The notes below the pieces were generated by a model, which was not told the DNA's origin, made no database searches, and saw nothing but the letters and a program-made list of their open reading frames with translations. Positions 36,060 to 47,125 of a DNA stretch of 64,000 bases are shown piece after piece. A program made the translations under genes and the position numbers. This DNA comes from Margaritifera margaritifera (taxonomy: Eukaryota; Mollusca; Bivalvia; Unionida; Margaritiferidae). The stretch spans positions 4,397,501-4,461,500 of the forward strand of contig JAQPZY010001626.1 of the NCBI GenBank assembly GCA_029931535.1. Direction: 5' to 3'. The stretch's first letter is position 1. Every line of letters starts with the position of its first letter.

Positions 36060-38637
36060 ATTTATGTTTCTTTTTTGCTTCAGGGTCTGCATTTAAGTCA
36101 TCCTAGTGAATTATGCGCAAATGGCTTTTTGGAGCATTTTAAAAACATGTATGGTTCTCAGGAATTAATAATTGATCATTCTCAAGATGATGAGCTAGTC
36201 TCAGTAGATAGTGAAAAAATCGATGAGGACCTAGATAAAGATATTTCAGCACATGAAATTAAAAAGGATTGTTAAATCATTGAAAAGAAATAAATCAACA
36301 GGGCTCCATAAAATACTGTCCGAAATGATTGCTAACTCTGTTGATGTTTTTTTTATTTTTTTAAAATTTTTTTGTAGAGCTTTTTAATATCATTTTCCGA
36401 GGTGGCCAATACCCAGATTTTTGAAATAAAGGTGTTATAATACATATTCATAAGAAAGATAATATTGATGAAGCTTATAGCCATAGGGTATTACACTTAT
36501 TAGTACATTAGCAAAAATTTAGTCGATTATATTCAATGAAAGATTATGTAAGTGGGCTGACAAGTATGAAAAAATAATTAAAACCAATATGGTTTCCCCC
36601 CAAAAAAGTCTACTATCGATTGCATATTTGTCCTCAACGCAATTATTTCCATGGTGTCGAGTTCTGGTACAAAATTATATTGAGAATTCATCGATTATGA
36701 GAAAGCGTTAGATAAAATCGACATCAATTTGTTATGGCAGAGTTCAATTATGGTAAACGCTGTACGTGCTATTTATAATTCTGTTAAATCTTATGTGAGA
36801 TACAATACTAATTATTGAGACTTTTTATTCACGATGGCTTTAAACAAGGAGGAATTTGTTTCACCAGAATTGTTTGCATTCTTTATAAGCGATATTGTTG
36901 CTTGTATACAGCATAATGTAAATGTTTTGTCTTGAAATGATTTGTCTCTGTTTTGGTTATTATATGAAGGCGATACAGTAATTGTCGCAAAAACGAAACA
37001 TCATTACAAAACATTCTAAATAATTGAAATCATGTACCCGTTCTTGGAGCTTAGGTTAACACTAGTAAAACAAAAATATAGTTTTTTAATGCGGAAAAGG
37101 CACAAATCGATAAATAAATTACAATTGTGAATTATTAGAAAAAGTAGATTCATTTATGTACCTAGGTTTGCATTTATTCAAAAAGGGTTCATGGACACAA
37201 ATAAAGAAGTACCTAAGGGTTTAGGTGAATTTACCTCTTTTTTATTTATACAAATTGAATACACTGTTCTGCATGAATACAAATTATTTGAATACACTGT
37301 TCTACATGTAAGAAAAAAATGTTTGATACTCTGGTTGCATCTCTGTTTAATTATTAATCAGAGATAGTGGATATCCACTCAGGAAAAGATGTTGAAAAAA
37401 TTCCTACAAAATTTGTAGACGATTATTAGTGGTGAAAATTCTACTAATTTGGATGTTTTCTATGGTAGTGGTGAAAATTCTACTAATTTGGATGTTTTCT
37501 ATGGTGAACTGGGGAGGTAACCACTGTGGGAAATTTAAAAAAATACGATTGTTAAAAGTTTGGTCAATAGAGATAGAGTAGACCTTATCGTATGTTAAAA
37601 AGCGATGCTAACAACGGTGACTTTTATAATGGGAAAAATTGGACATTTAAAGTTAAATCTGTTAGATCATATAGGATTTTCTTACGTATGGAACAATCAA
37701 TTTGATATTGAGATTACAGTGAATGAAATAAGAGAAAGAGGTTTTGCATAAAAGGATATCCTCTGAGATCAAACAAGTTAGAGTATTATTTCTTGTATAA
37801 AGGATATCCTCTGAGATCAAGCAAGTTAGAGTATTATTTCTTGTATAAAGGATATCCTCTGAGATCAGGCAAGTTAGAGTATTATTTCTTGTATAAAGGA
37901 TATCCTCTGAGATCAAGCAAGTTAGAGTATTATTTCTTGTATAAAGGATATCCTCTGAGATCAGACAAGTTAGAGTATTATTTCTTGTATAAAGGATATC
38001 CTCTGAGATCAAGCAAGTTAGAGTATTATTTCTCGTATAAAGGATGATTAACATTTGAAAATTACTTGGGTGTGATAAATGAAGCACGTTTTAAAATTGC
38101 ATTAACTAGATTTGGAGTAGCGTTTCTCATAACTTGAACGTAGAAACCGGTCGTTGTGAGGGAGTACCAAGGAACGAGCGTCCTATGTATAAGTGTAACT
38201 TAAAGCCTGTCGAAAATAAATATCATTTTGTTCTTGTTGTGCATTTTTCCATTTTATAGGAAATTGAGAAGAAAATATTTACGATGATATTACTGTTCAT
38301 TGCAATTCTAGAAAGAATCTTAAACGCATTGTATAAATTATTACACTTTGCGCAACAGTAAAGGTAAGAAAATAACTAATTTTGTATAAGTACTTACAAT
38401 TTCAATTGCATCCTATGACTAACGGAATTAATTATAATTTTTTCTTACATTGTATGTAAAATTAATGGTAACTTTTCATTTTGCCATTATTAAATGATAT
38501 GTATATTATATTTAATAATCAATAGAATTATGTTACTTATCCTCTGCAGTAAGACATGTTTGCATCCTCACGTCGGTAGCTATAAATTCCTTGTGCAATT
38601 TAATGCTAAATAAAGTCTGTGTTCTGTTCTGTTTTTT
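36060..38637 (+). mobile_element. LINE remnant (RT region and 3' end), plus strand
   Basis: The frame at 36075-36275 ends in a conserved pre-RT linker, and the next frame continues KSLKRNKSTGLH, a form of the 'K..K..G.D' start of LINE RT. Further pieces in different frames include YEKALDKI-like, NSVKSYVRYNTNY and HIGFSYVWNNQFDIEITVNE. A post-RT Cys/His stretch around 38,150-38,280 ends in a segment resembling CPFY..R. The 3' UTR ends AATTTAATGCTAAATAAAGT then CTGTGTTCTGTTCTG, a typical LINE end with TTCTG microsatellite tail. Many stops and frameshifts make it a dead copy. The RT active-site box is not recognisable (YEGD stands where Y-A-D-D is expected near 36,966). Confidence 0.75.
37748..38045. 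repeat. 48-bp minisatellite inside the LINE, 6 copies plus a partial
   Basis: AAAGGATATCCTCTGAGATC plus AAGCAAGTTAGAGTATTATT and TCTTGTAT is repeated six times with one or two differences per copy. It lies in the decayed LINE coding region and duplicates a 16-codon piece (YKGYPLRSSKLEYYFL). This makes long open frames on both strands that are not genes. Confidence 0.95.
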
Positions 38638-38639
38638 TT

Positions 38640-39520
38640 TTCAACATTGCGATTGCGCTACCTGTACAATACTAATTATCGAGGCCATAGCGTGTTGCGG
38701 ACTTTTGTGCTATTTCGAGTATTTTATTCTTTTCTGTCATAGGCACGCAGTAGGACAATATCAAAGTTTTTGTTAACATAGGTTTTATAGCAGTTTGTTC
38801 GAATGAATAGTTTGAGTTTGGATATTTCTTTTCATAAACCTCAAAATGTTGTTGAAATTTCCTGTCATGATGTACTCTGTAAATTATGCTTCAAATGGCA
38901 CTCAAGTTAATGAAAATGAGATAAATTAGTTTGGTCTGTACTTAGGAGTCTTTGTTTAATTTTAATACCCACGTACTTTCAAGGCACGTTTCTTTATTAA
39001 TAAGAAAAACTCCCATTATTTCTCAATTCTACAGACTCTCTTTATTGTATAAATTCAGGAGTCCTAAATTTTATTTTACATTTTATATTAGTACGTAAGA
39101 GTGCGTTGGCTTCAATGGAATATTTACTTTTGAAAGCCATTTAAAGAAATGCGTTGATTGATAATCTCCATGCTGAATTTTTACTTCCTATGGGAACGCC
39201 TGGGCAGCCTTTTGTAGCCTATGGTATAAATGGGTAACAAAATGTAACCTGAGATGGTTACCCAAAGGTACCTTTGGTCTCAACTCCGAACATATGATAT
39301 TTTATCATCTGAATTCACCGGTTATAATGCCCTAACTGAATATATAATACAGTCTGTTGTACCTTGAGCTCATATTAAAAAAGCAATTTCTTACTAATAA
39401 TGAAAAGGGCCAAAGTATAACTTTCTATATTTGGAGTGCCATTTCAATCGTGCCACAGTGACATTATTTTTCGTAAACGTATGCACCCGAACAAATTGTT
39501 TACACAGCCGAATTGTTGTT
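38640..39520. other. No recognisable feature between two LINEs
   Basis: AT-rich DNA; nothing supported. Confidence 0.6.
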
Positions 39521-39524
39521 GTTA

Positions 39525-42500
39525 GACCTTCGAGTTTGAAGGTGACCATGACATCACTAACTGATTTGGTTTCTGTGAGTACGTGAGTGGCTGATCAGTC
39601 CAGGCTGTGCCCTGAAATGTCTGTGGCACACTGCACAGGAGATGCCGCTTGGGGTTGCTTGATCAATAGAGGATGTACTGCAGTTCTGATATTTACGCTG
39701 CTCGTGCTTCTGTACTGCCTCTGCAATTCTCCTCAGTTCAAAGTCTGTAGCTCCAGTATGGATGAGACTGCGCCAGGTGGAGCGATTCTGTGCGAGATCT
39801 TCCCAGGACTCAGTGTCAATGTTGAAATGTTTCAAATATGACTTGAGGGAATATTTGAAGCGTTTCGTCTGACTACCCCAAGATCGCTTTCCCTGCTTCA
39901 ACTCACTGTAGTTCTTCTTTGGTAGTCGCTCTTCTGACATCCTGGTGACGTGGCCTGCTCAACTCATCTGTGATATCATCAGCAGAGTGTGGATGCTTGG
40001 AATGCCTGCCCGTGTGAGAACCTCAGTGTCTGAGGTCCTGTCCTGCCATCTTATCCGCATCAGTTTCCTCAGGCAGCCCATATAAAAATGGTTCAGTTTC
40101 TTGGCATGGAGTCTGTACACCGTCCAGGTTTCGCATGCACACAGCAGGGTCGGCAACACAATGTCTTTGTAGACCTTCAGTTTTGTTTGCAGACTGATGC
40201 CTCTGCGCTCCCACGCATTTGCGCGTAGTCTGCCAAAGGCCACACTTGCTTTAGCAATTCTGCACATGACATTGTACTGCCGAGATAGGTGAACTTGTCC
40301 ACTGCAAGGAGGGTTTGGCCATTTACTGTGATGGAAGGCTCAACGTAAGGCTTTCTTGGTGCAGGTCCGTGCATTACCTCTGTCTTCTTGATACTGATTG
40401 TGAGACCGAAAGTGTCACAAGCTGAAGAGAAATGGTCTGTACTCTGTTGCATGTCAGACTCAAATTTGGCATTCAGGGAACAGTCATCAGCAAACAGGAG
40501 ATCATGAACAGTCACTTCATGTAACTTAGTCTTTGGCTGTAGTCTCCTCAAATTGAAGTGTTTGTCATCAGTCCGGTATCTGATGTTAATCCCTGTGTCA
40601 TAGTCACGGAAGACATCAGTAAGCATGACAGAGAACATCATCCTAAAGAGGGTTGGAGCCAACACACATCCTTGCTTGACTCATTTTGTGACTGTGAATG
40701 GTTCAGATGACTCACCGTCGTCCGCGACACGAGGGAGCATGCCATCATGGAATTGCCGAACAATTAAGATGAATTTCTCTGGGCGACCAAACTTTGTCGT
40801 GATCTTCCAGAGGCCCCCACGACAGATTGTGTCAAAGGCTTTTCCCAGGTCAATGAATGTCGTGTACCTGTTGGAGTTTTGTTCCTGGCATTTCTCCTGG
40901 AGTTGACGAGCTGCAAACACCATATATGTGGCCCCTCGTTCTTTCCTGAAGCCACACCGACTCAAAAGAAGGAGCCCATGCTCAATGTGATGCACAAGGC
41001 GATTCGTCTGAATTCTGGCGAGGATTTTGCCAGCTAATGACAGCAAGGAGATGCCCCGATGGTTGTTGCAGGATTGTCTGCTGCCTTTCCGCTTGTACAA
41101 GTGGACCATGGATGCATCCTTGTACTCCTGGGGTATCGTTACTTGAGTCCACATTAACTAGAAGAGTTCAGTCAGTTTCTGTGCCATGTGCGAGCCTCCG
41201 GCTTTGTAGACTTCTGCTGGTATAGCATCCGTTCCAGGTGGTTTACCATTTGACAGCAGGTCAATTGTTGTCTCAGTTTCATTCAGCTCTGGGGGATCAG
41301 CAAGTGATGCGTTGATTTCCACTTGAGGCAGTCGATCAATTGCCTCCTCACTGACAGATGAGTGCAGATTGAGGATATTGTTGAAGTATTCTTCCCACCT
41401 TTGAAATATATTTTCTTTGTCAGTGAGCAGTGTGGTGTTGTCAGCACTCAGTATTGGAGATGTTCCTGATGACTATGGCGCGTAGATTGTCTTCAAAGTA
41501 CCATAAAAGTTCTTCATGTCATTCCCGTCTGCGTAAGACTGAATCTCATCTGCCTTATTGCTCAGCTCTCTGAGTTTGCATTGGACAGTCCTCTTGATGT
41601 TGTTGAAGGCTGACTTCTTTGATGATGAAGCGATGTCTTCTAAACAGGCCTTCTGTAGCTGATGTTTCTCATTCAGAAGTCTCTGTATGGCAGCATCGTT
41701 CTCATCAAACCAATCTTGTTTACGTGTGGTGGGATCAAGGGTTTAGATGTAGCTGAAGGATGCCCGATTTTCCTCGACATTCTCGGAGTTCGCATCAATT
41801 GTTTCTAGTTGGCTGCATAGTTCTTAGACAAATGCCTGTTTCACATTTTTCTGTTTCAATTTGGAGACATTGAGCTTTTTGGGCACATTTGTGCGTTGTG
41901 GTCGTCTGCAAGGCTGAATCTGAATATTGAGCTTGGAGACTATGAGCCTGTGGTCAGTCCAGCATTATGCACTTCTCATGGCCTTCGTGACTCGGACATC
42001 CTGCTTGTCTCTTCTCCTGACGATGATGTAGTCAATGAGATTCCAGTGCTTGGTACGTGGGTGCATCCAAGACGTCTTGTTGCGGTTTGGCAGGCGGAAG
42101 ACTGTGTTGGTGATTAGGGGGTCGTGTTCAGCGCATTTTCTCTAGGAGAAGTCCGTTGTTGTTGCATTTGCCAAAGTCATTTTTGCCAGTGACACCTGAC
42201 CATGTCTGTTGATCTGTGCCAACTCTAGCATTGAAGTCACCAAGGATGATGAATGTCTGCCTTCGGAACTTCTGCGATAAGAGACTCCAAGTCTTTATAA
42301 AATTTGCCCTTGATCTCATCTAAGTTGGGATCCCCGTCAGCAGCTATATGCTGACCAGGGTTAATGTGAAGCAGGCAATGTTTACGGCACATTTTCTAGC
42401 CCCTTCCTCATGCTATGGAGGTGAGCAGTGTGATCCTAAAAAGGGCTGCTTAGTCACCCAGGGGCTGCCGAGTTCCACCGCTGCTTCAGTCCAGTGAAAA

Positions 42501-43020
42501 GCGACTCTATCCCCTGTGCCGCCTGTGTGCAGGTCCGCAGCTACAGCTCGTAGTGTATCCACACCTGCTGCTTTGCCGCTCGCCCATCGCCACAGGACAT
42601 GAAGGTATCTGGTGGGGGAAGGGGAATGATGCCATGACTTGCGCGTGAGTTGGATTTAAGTGAGGGAAAGTTGCGTACTGTCACCCTAACTCTCTCGTCC
42701 AGACCTGTCTGAATCCAGTGGCACGAAAATGTCTAGACGTCTGGAGACGATTTCGGATGCAGTGGATGGCCATCAGGTCCTACTGTACATGAGCTGATGT
42801 CCTGCGCTGTCCACACGGCTCTTGCCATCTGCCTTCACAGCCGGGAGGATGAGCATATCTGCTCGGCCGCCTGATCCGTCAGAGAGGACTGAGCAGAGGG
42901 AGCCAGGTGTAGCTGTCTACTCTGGGTCAACAGTCACAGGTAGTACCGTCTACTGTTACTTACGGTAGCAGGCGTAACCCCACCTGACCTATACCAGCCG
43001 GATTACTTTAAGGTTAAACG
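39525..43020 (-). mobile_element. Near full-length non-LTR retrotransposon (APE endonuclease, RT, C2H2 finger)
   Basis: A G/C-richer, roughly 3.5-kb minus-strand element that stands out from its surroundings. Order on the minus strand: a GC-rich 5' region (about 43,015-42,350), the APE-type endonuclease, RT, and a C-terminal C2H2 finger. Its 3' end reads ATGGTCACCTTCAAACTCGA and finishes in a short AAC repeat (near 39,512-39,525), a known style for LINE tails. No target duplication could be seen. The coding region is broken, so the copy is inactive, but it is the least decayed LINE here. Confidence 0.85.
39557..42345 (-). pseudogene. LINE endonuclease-reverse transcriptase polyprotein, broken
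   Basis: Endonuclease: [14 protein letters not shown] at about 42,240-42,200, followed by a tract with WMHP.(T/R)KHW and TDHRL-type motifs (about 42,065-41,935). RT domain: VHLYKRKGSRQSCNNHRGIS (near 41,100), GFRKERG, a D-x-x-KAFDT catalytic block (near 40,850), QGCVLAPTLF (near 40,650) and the active-site LLFADDCSL (near 40,500). KFTYLGSTMSC and VLPTLLCACETWTVY follow. The end is a single C2H2 finger CAVCHRHFRAQPGLISHSRT (about 39,575-39,640). Breaks: a TGA replaces a residue just before KQGC (40,681), a frame change lies near 40,260, and the endonuclease is in several frames. The FADD box itself is intact. Intact relatives copy their own RNA into nicked chromosomal DNA. Confidence 0.85.
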
Positions 43021-43024
43021 GCAT

Positions 43025-43620
43025 GATGTCTCCGCTTTTGTACAATTATGCACAAAACTTCACATGCTTGCTTTGAAAGAATATAAACAGCTGGAGAAGG
43101 CATGTTTTGTTCAAGGACACTAATGATGAATTATAGAGCATTATGTACCTCACTTTATCAATGTTTTCTTATATGGATAGCATTGCCACAATCGAGCAGA
43201 TTTTGGGGTAAAGATTGTGTGCATTATTATTGAAGTAAATGATTTTTTTAAATATGAAAATCAATCGAATTTTAAGATCATTACATAAGAAACATTTAGT
43301 CCATTTTATCAACTTTATATTAGCACGAACACACATCTTTTTGAATTACTTATCTTCACCATAAAGAACTAAGACACAATGTGTTTAGTCGACAACAGTT
43401 TAAGATTTACAGAGAGAAACAAGAAAGCTTTCAAGTTTTTCGACATGGCTGAACCACAAACACCCCCTCCCTCCAAAAAAGTATAAAACAAATCCCACAA
43501 CACCCAGAACGTTGAATAATTTACATTTCCAAATTTGAGTTGCGGCACTGGCCCAAAACTAGTTTTGTCATATAATCAAGTTAGATATTTTATATGATCA
43601 ACATACTTTGCAGCTGCTCT

Positions 43621-43687
<67 letters not shown>

Positions 43688-44585
43688 GAGTACAGTAATT
43701 TTCTAATGGAAATTGCCAGTTCAATCATAATATTCGCAAGACATGTACAATCAGATAATCATTTTATACCTGTTGTATTTTTTCCGATAAGATGATTCAT
43801 TAGCTATTACAATTGCAGGGAGAAACAAAAAATTTTGCCTTTGTTAAATGTTTTGGTGGCATATTTGTCATGTGGACATCCATATCTGTATTTTGAGACG
43901 CAAATAAAACGTGCTTTATATCATGTCACAAACATTGGATGTTAACGTGCATCAAGTATTTGTCTATTTGGCGTTGTATACCTAAATAAGGGAAATTACG
44001 TTTGTCACACCGACCCCTATGGCCGGTTTGAAAAACTCCATAACGTTTTACCTCTGACAGAAAATCCTTTTCCCGTCTGCTTAAATCTGATATAAATCTT
44101 CGATCTGAAGATGCGAGCCGCTATACAGTCTTCAGTGACATATAAAAGTATGTGTGTATTTGCTTTGGATATTGGGTGGTAATTTCGTTAGCATATATAA
44201 GGAATGGCTCTAAACGAATTTTATTTGGCTTTATTGCCATTGTTGTCTTATACATTTATAACAAGGTTTTAGTACATATGATATGAATAAGATGCTTATT
44301 AAGAATATTTTTGGCAAGCTCTCTTTCTGTCCAATGCGATTTTCCAATATTCCGGACATTGTACCAGCTTGCTGATTAAGTATAATATCGTTCTTAGTTC
44401 TGAGAAGAAAGATGTACTTTCAACTTTCGTTTCAAACCCCAAGTAAAATGTGTATCTTCTATATAAATTCAAACACCTTTTGTCCCATGTAAATTGAACG
44501 TTCCATTGAAAGAATAATCAAACAATAGGTAAAAACAAAAACAACCTTCATACACAGTTATTTCAAGTTTTCCATCTACCTAAAT
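43025..44585. other. No recognisable gene; (AAT)n at 43621-43687
   Basis: Contains a pure run of about 22 AAT units. Otherwise AT-rich DNA up to the tandem repeat that hosts the Polinton. Confidence 0.6.
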
Positions 44586-44589
44586 TGAC

Positions 44590-44720
44590 ATATCTTTGTT
44601 CGTGTTCTACGGTAGAGACTACAAGTAACAGCTGTCTTGTTCTACCTTTCATTATTAGTAACAATACAGCAGCTGCCTTGTTCTACCACTCATTACTAGT
44701 AAACATACAACGGATATCTT
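44590..44720. repeat. Host 41-bp tandem repeat interrupted by the Polinton (left part)
   Basis: Units at 44631-44671 and 44672-44712 share GCTGYCTTGTTCTACC..TCATTA.TAGTAA and a diverged unit precedes them. A third unit starts at 44713 and stops after 8 nt (GATATCTT). Its remaining 33 nt are found at 62750-62782 on the other side of the element. Period 41 bp is exact across the junction if the duplicated TATCTT is counted once. Confidence 0.9.
44715..44720. repeat. Target-site duplication of the Polinton, left copy (TATCTT)
   Basis: Identical to 62744-62749. Six-base duplications are the rule for Maverick/Polinton integration, and the flanking 41-bp repeat confirms the junction independently. 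Confidence 0.9.
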
Positions 44721-44730
44721 AGCAGTAATA

Positions 44731-44940
44731 TATGCCACTTGGGGTCTATACGGGAATTAAGATTACGCCGGAGGTTTACATTTGATGTTGGGGGCAGAAT
44801 GGGAATTTAACATTAGGATGCCACTTCAAGGCACAATGGGAATTTAACATTAGGATGCCACTTCAGGACACAATGGGAATTTAACATTGGGATGTCACTT
44901 GGGGGGGGGGGGGCATAACGGGAATTTAACATTACGTCTC
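44731..44940. repeat. Subterminal 37-bp repeats that copy the Polinton tip, about 5 units
   Basis: GGGAATTTAACATTAGGATG plus CCACTTCAAGGCACAAT is repeated at 37-bp steps (anchors 44801, 44838, 44875, then 44920 after a poly-G expansion). The outermost unit is the element tip itself (ATGCCACTTGGGGTCTATAC then GGGAATTAAGATTACG). The right end has only one such unit. Confidence 0.85.
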
Positions 44941-45223
44941 CATGTTGAAATATTTATGGGGCACATCGGGAAATGTAATATTAAATTTTTTAGAGACTAT
45001 CCAACACTCACTTTTTGATTACTATCAAACACACACTCTTTGATTACTATCATTTTTTGATCACTATCAAAACCGGTCATAGTGACCAAAACCCTACACC
45101 TACTATCCAACGAAAATGGTTGGATACAAACGAAGGGCATGAAATCACACACTATCATGCACAAGAGGGTAGGGGTGTTTATATACACACTATACTTACA
45201 TGCACACGCCAAAGGTGAGTAGT

Positions 45224-45224
<1 letters not shown>

Positions 45225-45289
<65 letters not shown>
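45225..45289. repeat. (TA)n microsatellite in the left TIR
   Basis: About 32 TA units, absent from the matching position of the right TIR (which reads GCGTGTATATAAACACTACT); it grew after insertion from the TATATA present there. Confidence 0.95.
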
Positions 45290-45292
<3 letters not shown>

Positions 45293-45485
45293 ATACCCAC
45301 AAATACAAGATGGGTAGAAAGGGTTTTTCAGTTTTAGTCGGTTGTGAACAGACATAGAGATAGACATGCGCAAAACGAAAACATCAAACATGTAGTGACA
45401 ATGATTTTGAGTAGTATCTATTTTTTCGTATCAATTTGGGTGGCCCTAAAAAGAGCCTTTGGGTGTTGTCCTGAATCATTGATAT

Positions 45486-45957
45486 TTATCTGTATCCAGG
45501 ACAACCAGACATCCCAGGTCCTGCTTTGCAACAAGGACACATCTTGTCCAAATACTCCTTTGATCGTGTGACGTAGAGATTGCTTCTAAACTCAGGCTAT
45601 GGCTTCCTTATTCCAATCCTTTTCAGGAATCAGGGACTGTTGTTGTTGCTGCTGCTGTTGTTCTTCTGCTTCCCTTTGTATCAACCACTCTTGAACTTTC
45701 GTCCAGTTCTGGTTGCGATGTAGAAAATCTCACTCCCTTTCCCTCCTTTCTTAAGCCCATGCTGTCTTTTTTCAGCATTTATTTGTCCATGACTTCTTTT
45801 ACGAACTCCTTTGCCATTTTCAAAGAGATCGTCTCTCTCTTCAGGTGTATCTTGTTGTGGTAACTCCCCATCTCCTCTACCCGACCCAGGAGGTGCTCTA
45901 CTCTCTCCATCAAACTGATGGCTTCGCACAATGTTCCCACTCTGCAGTGTTCAGCCA
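45486..45957 (-). pseudogene. Cys-rich accessory protein of the Polinton, copy A
   Basis: ATG at 45957 opens a 58-codon frame beginning MAEHCRVGTLCEAISLMERV, with a helical Leu/Glu-rich stretch and a central ISLKMAKEFVKEV. A stop at about 45,781 and frame changes follow. The last stretch encodes a compact Cys cluster, KMCPCCKAGPGMSGCPGYR, ending at a stop at 45,486. Copy B ends in a matching cluster, so the C-terminus is real coding sequence. The arrangement CPCC-x(n)-C-PGYR looks like a metal-binding motif. I do not recognise the family. It is the leftmost gene, transcribed towards the TIR behind a TATA box 54 bp upstream of the ATG. Confidence 0.6.
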
Positions 45958-46010
45958 TTCTTCTTTTCTATAGGATCGACGATGGATGGCAAGACTGGCG
46001 AGCGCACCGC

Positions 46011-46016
46011 TTTATA
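46011..46016 (-). promoter_or_regulatory. TATA box for Cys-rich copy A
   Basis: The minus strand reads GCATATAAAGCGGTGCGCTC, a consensus TATA element, 54 bp before the ATG at 45957. The same block (GCGTATAAAGCGATGCGTTC) precedes copy B, so it is conserved between the duplicates. Confidence 0.55.
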
Positions 46017-46426
46017 TGCTTTAAGCCCGGACGTGAAGGAAAGCATCCCCAGGAGTAGTAAAGAATACAAGTCAATTGTCATTTAGACTGCTTTAAGCAC
46101 GGACGTGAAGGAAAACATCCCCAGGTGTAGAAAAGAATACAAGTCTATTATCGTTGAGACTGAGAGACTTACAAGACTATTATCATTGAGACTCAGAGAC
46201 AAGCGTTAGGTAGTGTGTATACATACACTATATCCACAAAGACACTATCACACTGGGGTAAGGGTTTAAGTTTTAGCCTTTTTTGGGTGTGTTGGTGGGT
46301 GGATGGCGGGGGACAAAGACATACACAAACATGCAAACACATAATATATTGGCAATGATTGAGTAGTATCTCTTTTCTAAGAGATGTTGATGGCCGTGAA
46401 ATGGTTGTTGTCCTAGATTGTTGATG

Positions 46427-46660
46427 TTATGATCGATATCCAGGACAACAAGGCATCACCATAGGTCTCAGCACGCAGCAGGGACACCTCTTTTGAATAG
46501 CAAGCCTAAAAAAAACCATGTCTTCATCTTCCATTACCCCGCCTCCACTTCACCTTGCTGCTGCTGCTGCTGATGATGATGATGTTGTTTCTCTTCCCAT
46601 TTCTTGTTTTTCTCTGTTTCTTTCCTCTCTTTCTACTTCTTCAACCAGGTCTTGTGCCAT
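46427..46660 (-). pseudogene. Cys-rich accessory protein of the Polinton, copy B
   Basis: A single frame of 78 codons from ATG at 46660 to the stop at 46427, interrupted once by TGA at about 46,555. It starts MAQDLVEEVERERNREKQEM, aligning with copy A from its internal KMAKEFVKEV. A Ser/Ala-rich low-complexity middle follows (coding GCA/TCA repeats), then KRCPCCVLRPMVMPCCPGYR at the C-terminus. The N-terminal part corresponding to copy A residues 1-45 is largely lost, although a FLK trace precedes the ATG. Together with copy A this is a roughly 0.9-kb direct duplication at the left end (45,340-46,090 and 46,290-46,820), including the promoter block. Confidence 0.6.
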
Positions 46661-46769
46661 CTTGAGGAAAATGGTTAATTACTTCTCCGTTTTACTCTCA
46701 ATGAGGTGGTGTCTTACCCTGTGCATGTGCATTTATATGTGCAATTTCGCTCACTGGTGAACGCATCGC

Positions 46770-46775
46770 TTTATA
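46770..46775 (-). promoter_or_regulatory. TATA box for Cys-rich copy B
   Basis: The minus strand reads GCGTATAAAGCGATGCGTTC, duplicate of the copy A promoter block, 110 bp before the copy B ATG; the longer spacing fits loss of the original N-terminal codons. Confidence 0.5.
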
Positions 46776-47125
46776 CGCTAGAAGCGCGGTCTTGAAGGAA
46801 AATATCCCCCAGATTCAATACACGGACGGGAAAGAAAACAGCTCTCTTATTCAAAGATCGACAGAGAGAAAAGAAAATAACATGTCAACAATACTTTTTT
46901 TGAGAAAAAAAAAGATACAAATAATCTAACACTATTTTTTAAAATAAACATTAATTTTAATAAGCCCCGCTAACTGAAACATCAACAAAATAAATGAAGA
47001 GGATGGACTAGGGCTAGTCCTTTCCTCTTCTTTTACAAATACCAAACATTAAACATGAAGGTATTACAAGATTCATAACGTTGTGGAGTAAGACTAGACT
47101 TCCTGTGAACTAGTATAGTGCAATT

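Larger units (their letters stand above)
44721..45475. repeat. Left terminal inverted repeat of the Polinton
   Basis: The inverse of 62126-62743. Matching blocks include the tip (ATATGCCACTTGGGGTCT), the CCTACTATCCAACGAAAATG block (45096-45121 area), the GTGTTTATATACACACTATA block, TATACCCACAAATACAAG, and the inner block with AGACATGCGCAAAAC, ACAATGATTTTGAGTAGTAT and GGGTGGCCCTAAAAA. Differences from the right TIR: five terminus-like 37-bp units, three AT-rich repeats of TTTTTGATTACTATCA (45013-45080) and a long TA run (45225-45289) are found only here. Confidence 0.9.

Noticed and set aside
37793..38047. Repeat protein of 16-residue units
   Set aside because: It is the translation of the 48-bp minisatellite inside a dead LINE; open on both strands for the same reason.
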